Positions 60,511 through 64,000 of a DNA stretch of 64,000 bases are shown in pieces. The stretch spans positions 1 through 64,000 of the forward strand of contig CAXTCJ010000009.1 in NCBI GenBank assembly GCA_964242215.1. Direction: 5' to 3'. A model generated the notes under the pieces. The model was not told the DNA's origin. It was given only the letters and a program-made list of their open reading frames with translations, and searched no databases. The DNA comes from LMUY01 sp964242215. Its GTDB lineage: Bacteria; Pseudomonadota; Alphaproteobacteria; Acetobacterales; Acetobacteraceae. Positions within the stretch are counted from its first letter, which is position 1, and each line of letters opens with the position of its first letter. The position numbers were made by a program, and so were the translations under genes.

Positions 60511-62834
60511 GCGATATCCCAACTGCCGCCCTCGAAGCATTCTGCCGTGCGATCCGAGACGATGACGTAGGCGCGTTGCCAAACTCCCGTCGGGAATTCG
60601 TCGCGCATAATTGGTCTTTCGTGCGGGCTCTCGACCAAATCGCCGAGGCGAATTTCCGCCGTGGAGCCTATGACCCGGCGTTGCAGGGGCTCGAGCTGCT
60701 CGAGCAATTACTGCCCGAGAGTGGCGGTATTTTCCTACGCCGGGTCCTGGCGGCATTCCGCGCCGGCCGGAGCGGTGCACTCGAGGAATTGGCCGCGGGG
60801 AGCGGCCGATTTTCCAACGACCCGGAGCTGTTCTCCGCCGTCGAGGAACTCGTTGGCAATGGACGGCCCGAACTGGCCACACAGCTCATCGCGGACAGTA
60901 CGCAGCGGGGTAAGTTCTCGGCTGGGATCATCGCCGCCTGCCGTTCACGGGTGCTCGCCAGGGCCGGCCGGATCGGCGAGGCCTTGCGCTGCGTCGCCCG
61001 GGATGAAGACGCAGAGCTCAACCTGACGGCCATGCGCTGCCGGTATCTTCTACTCGAGCAACTGCTGGAGTTCGACGAAGCGCAGATCGTCGCACTGCAG
61101 GCGGCCTTGCATGGTGGCGAGGAGCGTGAGGTCCGATACGTCTTCGACCAGGCCGTGTTTGCCTTCGATTACCACGCCGCGCTGGATGCGCTTTCGACGA
61201 TCGCACGACACCATCCCGGTTTGCTGGCGCTCACCCAGGCACTCGCCGCCGACCTGCGTCCAGCCCGCGAGGCCGCGGCGGCGGCAGTCCAGACCTATGG
61301 GCCGCCATCGAACGATCCCGCTGTCATCTTCGACGCCTTGTCCAAACCCGGCATCGAGCCAACCCGCATTCTGTGGGGCAAGCTATCGCTGATCGGCTTC
61401 CTACGCAGCGGCAAGATGACCGAAATCGATTATGTGCGGTTCGCTTGGTTCCTCCCGAACTGGGAGCAAGCCCCCGTGCGCCATCGCGTCTTGTCCGCAG
61501 CCCGTCTCGCATGCCCCGACACCGACGCAGTACAGCTTGGTTGGCTGAGCTACTTGATCGCGATCGGCGCTTACGGCGATGCCGCCATCTATTGCGACGA
61601 ACTGCTGGCCAAGCCGGCTGACGACGATACCTTGTTCTTCGTCACCTTGCTGCTGCGTCTGCAGCAGGATGCAACCGTGCCACCCTTCATGGATGCCGAG
61701 CTTGTCGCCACACTGACGGCCAAGCTGCAGGATCGCCTGCCCGAGGCAGATCCTGGATTTCGCTGTGTGCTGCACGACCATTTCGCATCCCTCGGCATGG
61801 CGCCAGGCGCCTGGACCACCGACGAGATGCCGGCACACGATCACGTGGCTGGCCGTGGGTTTCGCCGCTTGCTCGCGGTGACGACCGGGCGCCTCAATCG
61901 AGTCTCCGTGGTGTCCCCGGCAAAAGCACCGAGCGCACCGGTGCGGCCGGTGCTCGCGATCTCGGGGCAACTCCGCGGCTTCGAGACGGCTTGGGCCTCC
62001 CTCCACCGCCACTTGGTCCTGCCGACCGGGGCGCCGCTGGTCATGAGCGTCTGGGACAAGAGCGTGAATGCCAAGGGCCGCCACGCCCGCAGGCTCGAAC
62101 GCACGCTGCCGGACGACATCATCCAGGCGCTGCGGCCCGAGGAGCGCTATACCGACACCTTCGAGACAGCCTACCCGGCAACCGCTCGCCTGTTGTTCGG
62201 TGAGACGGATGTGGACGCCGCCAGCCTGCACGACCTTGTCTCCGCCAGCTCGTGCAACGTGCTCGCGCTGGAGACCGAGTCCGAACGCCTGCTGGAGCAG
62301 GTCCTGCATCCACATGTCAGCCCCAACATGCTGAAAATGTACTACAAGTTTGCCCGGCTGCACGCCCTGATCCAGGAGGCCGAGGTGCGGTCGGGTGAGC
62401 TCTTCTCGCATGTCATCTGGGCGCGCCCGGATTGTGAAATCGTCCAGCTTGGCGCGGACGACCTTCGTGCCTGTCTCGCGCGCCGCGATATCGTTTGGTC
62501 GAGTTTCGTGACCGAGACGTCGTTCGGCGACTACGCGATGGTGCTGCCGCGGGACGCATTCGCGACCATTGCCAGTATCTTTGCCCGCGTTTGCTTGAGT
62601 GGCGACACGCGCCTGCTGCCCTGGCGGCCGAACCGCTCGGCGAACCCAGGCGAGCGCAGCTCTTTGGACGCATTCGGCGGGCCCGACGTTCTGTTCGACA
62701 TGCTGCTGGCGGACGGATACATGCCGATCAGCCGCATACCGCGCATGGTCGTCAACCTACGTGGCCGGACCCCCGAAATCGGGCGCGTGCGGCAATCCTT
62801 CAAGGACGAGATGGCAGCGGCCATTCACGTTTAG
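60507..62834 (+). CDS. Helical-repeat - glycosyltransferase-like protein
   Basis: The 775-residue protein has an N-terminal part of about 460 residues that is alpha-helical with TPR-like features (RGAYDPALQGLELLEQLLPE and similar). The C-terminal part from about 480 begins LAISGQLRGFETAWASL, which recalls polysaccharide-locus glycosyltransferase-like proteins, and contains YYKFARLHALIQEAEVRSG, FSHVIWARPDCEIV and GGPDVLFDMLLADGY. I do not recognise a precise family. It is the last of the overlapping EcbF-type cluster; the ten-base gap to the next gene suggests the operon continues. Confidence 0.62.
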   Translation: MSDIPTAALEAFCRAIRDDDVGALPNSRREFVAHNWSFVRALDQIAEANFRRGAYDPALQGLELLEQLLPESGGIFLRRVLAAFRAGRSGALEELAAGSGRFSNDPELFSAVEELVGNGRPELATQLIADSTQRGKFSAGIIAACRSRVLARAGRIGEALRCVARDEDAELNLTAMRCRYLLLEQLLEFDEAQIVALQAALHGGEEREVRYVFDQAVFAFDYHAALDALSTIARHHPGLLALTQALAADLRPAREAAAAAVQTYGPPSNDPAVIFDALSKPGIEPTRILWGKLSLIGFLRSGKMTEIDYVRFAWFLPNWEQAPVRHRVLSAARLACPDTDAVQLGWLSYLIAIGAYGDAAIYCDELLAKPADDDTLFFVTLLLRLQQDATVPPFMDAELVATLTAKLQDRLPEADPGFRCVLHDHFASLGMAPGAWTTDEMPAHDHVAGRGFRRLLAVTTGRLNRVSVVSPAKAPSAPVRPVLAISGQLRGFETAWASLHRHLVLPTGAPLVMSVWDKSVNAKGRHARRLERTLPDDIIQALRPEERYTDTFETAYPATARLLFGETDVDAASLHDLVSASSCNVLALETESERLLEQVLHPHVSPNMLKMYYKFARLHALIQEAEVRSGELFSHVIWARPDCEIVQLGADDLRACLARRDIVWSSFVTETSFGDYAMVLPRDAFATIASIFARVCLSGDTRLLPWRPNRSANPGERSSLDAFGGPDVLFDMLLADGYMPISRIPRMVVNLRGRTPEIGRVRQSFKDEMAAAIHV

Positions 62835-62843
62835 CACCGGGCA

Positions 62844-64000
62844 ATGCCAGAGATTCTCTTTCATTCGGAGCACGTCACCGTCATCGGGCAGGATGCCGGC
62901 TCGCGCACGGTCGTGGCGACATTCAACGAGATGGGAAGTTCTGTTTCCGGAACGGACTTCTGGGGTCAGAAGCTGCTCGCAAAGGGCGGTGTGTCCGCGA
63001 TCGGGTTCGTATCGGCGCGGCCGAACTGGTTCCCGCCGGCCGACATGGAACTCGCGATCGCAGCGGCGCGAACATGGGCGCAAGGCCGCCGGATCGTCAC
63101 CTACGGGTTCAGCCAAGGCGGCTATGGCGCACTGAAATTCGGTGCGAAGCTCGGAGCCAGTCTTGCGGTCGGCTTCAGCCCGCAATGGTCGATCGACCCG
63201 CAGGATGTCGGGCAGTTCGATCCGCGATTCAAAGAATTCTACGATCCGGAGCTGAAGAACGGCAGCAGGATCACCCAGGACGATCTCTGCCCACAAAACT
63301 ATATCGTAACGGATCTCGCCTTTCCGATAGATGCTGCAAATGCGCGGCACCTTCTCGATCTGCAACGCGTTCGCCTCGTGCAAGCATCCTTTTGCGGCCA
63401 TGACTCGGTCCGCTTGCTATCGGAAGCCCGGACAGGAGGCCAGTTGGTGGAGCTTTTCCTGCGGGAAGAGGGACTATCCGGCCACGAACTCCGCTCGCTG
63501 CTACGGGCCTCCCGCGCCGCAAGCGCCACCTATCGTTTCGAGAAAGTTGCCGCCCTGCAGCGTTCATCGAAGCAGCACCCGCGCTTCCTTGCCGCAGCCA
63601 TCGAAGGCTTGCCCAGGGGTGCAGCACAGGACATGGCACGCGTCATAGCCGCGGTGTTGGCGGGCGATCTTGGCACCGCAGCCAGCTTGATGGGCCTTAT
63701 TCCCGACGAAGCACTGCGGCAACTCGGCCCGCATCGGTATTGGCCGGACTTCCGGCGTGCCGGCTTCGATTACGGAGAGAGCCGGGTCGCGCCGCTCTAC
63801 AAGCAGTGTTACGAGACAGCCGTGAACGTCCGCCTGCACGGCGTCAATTCAATGCTCCGCCTGAAGCAGACCGCTGCCGCGTTGCAGGAATTGCGAGAGA
63901 TATCCGCACTCCCCGGCGCCAAAGCGGAGGCGCATTTTTTCGTCGAGTTCTACCGGCAGGCTGGTCGCCCAGATCTGGCGGCCGTGCATACCGAAATTCT
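62844..64000 (+). CDS. Alpha/beta-hydrolase-like protein (partial)
   Basis: The gene runs out of the window; 385 residues are seen. The N-terminal half has a nucleophile elbow (TYGFSQGGYGALKFG, near residue 95), as in serine hydrolases of the alpha/beta fold, and a possible histidine in FCGHDSVRLL near 190. The later part is helical with TPR-like spacing (ALQELREISALPGAKAEA). It could remove acyl groups from the glycan or act as an accessory protein. Ten bases separate it from the preceding stop, so it is likely in the same operon. No strong ribosome site is seen before the ATG. Confidence 0.65.
   Translation, partial: MPEILFHSEHVTVIGQDAGSRTVVATFNEMGSSVSGTDFWGQKLLAKGGVSAIGFVSARPNWFPPADMELAIAAARTWAQGRRIVTYGFSQGGYGALKFGAKLGASLAVGFSPQWSIDPQDVGQFDPRFKEFYDPELKNGSRITQDDLCPQNYIVTDLAFPIDAANARHLLDLQRVRLVQASFCGHDSVRLLSEARTGGQLVELFLREEGLSGHELRSLLRASRAASATYRFEKVAALQRSSKQHPRFLAAAIEGLPRGAAQDMARVIAAVLAGDLGTAASLMGLIPDEALRQLGPHRYWPDFRRAGFDYGESRVAPLYKQCYETAVNVRLHGVNSMLRLKQTAAALQELREISALPGAKAEAHFFVEFYRQAGRPDLAAVHTEI

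Overview
The window is high-GC DNA, probably from an alphaproteobacterium. The RepA type, the DUF2934 protein and the style of the polysaccharide genes fit Acetobacteraceae or a relative, but this is inference because no rRNA or housekeeping marker is present. A RepA-type initiator beside four iterons and a DnaA box, and a ParA partition pair flanked by palindromes, make it very likely that the window lies on a plasmid or megaplasmid.

Layout. (1) 1-27123: a polysaccharide locus. It holds a partial methyltransferase with a heptad-repeat coiled coil, an exported alpha-L-rhamnosidase, an acyltransferase-3 membrane fusion, and a rightward run of two GT-C-like membrane proteins, multidomain glycosyltransferases (GT2, methyltransferase-GT2-GT4, tandem GT4), a coiled-coil protein and a methyltransferase. 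A leftward block of a GT2 protein, an RgpF-GT4 protein and a methyltransferase follows. (2) 27417-33747: plasmid backbone with a DUF2934 pair, repA, oriV, a secreted protein, a SWIB protein, parA and its small partner, small exported or membrane proteins and a NADAR protein. (3) 34388-36910: three toxin-antitoxin modules around a decayed Tn3-type transposase fragment. (4) 37014-39529: an Rrf2 regulator, a cysteine-dioxygenase-like cupin and an FAD/NAD(P)-binding protein. (5) 39755-64000: a second glycan locus with glycosyltransferases, acyltransferases, an FkbM methyltransferase, a DUF1796 protein, an esterase-GT92-F5/8C fusion, two sulfotransferases with CysD and CysN/C, and an EcbF-type phosphatase with two nucleotidyltransferase-fold proteins and a fused kinase. 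It ends in a truncated alpha/beta-hydrolase-like gene.

How it fits together. CysD and CysN/C would make PAPS, which the two sulfotransferases could place on a surface glycan built by the large modular glycosyltransferases. The acyltransferases and methyltransferases would decorate it, and the rhamnosidase and the RgpF domain suggest rhamnose as a component. Two accessory modules recur across otherwise unrelated enzymes: a WY/HY repeat (three proteins) and a GWA beta-sandwich-like module (a glycosyltransferase and a sulfotransferase). I regard this module sharing and the plasmid-borne glycan sulfation set as the most interesting parts of the window. All functions come from reading motifs by eye; no database search was run.
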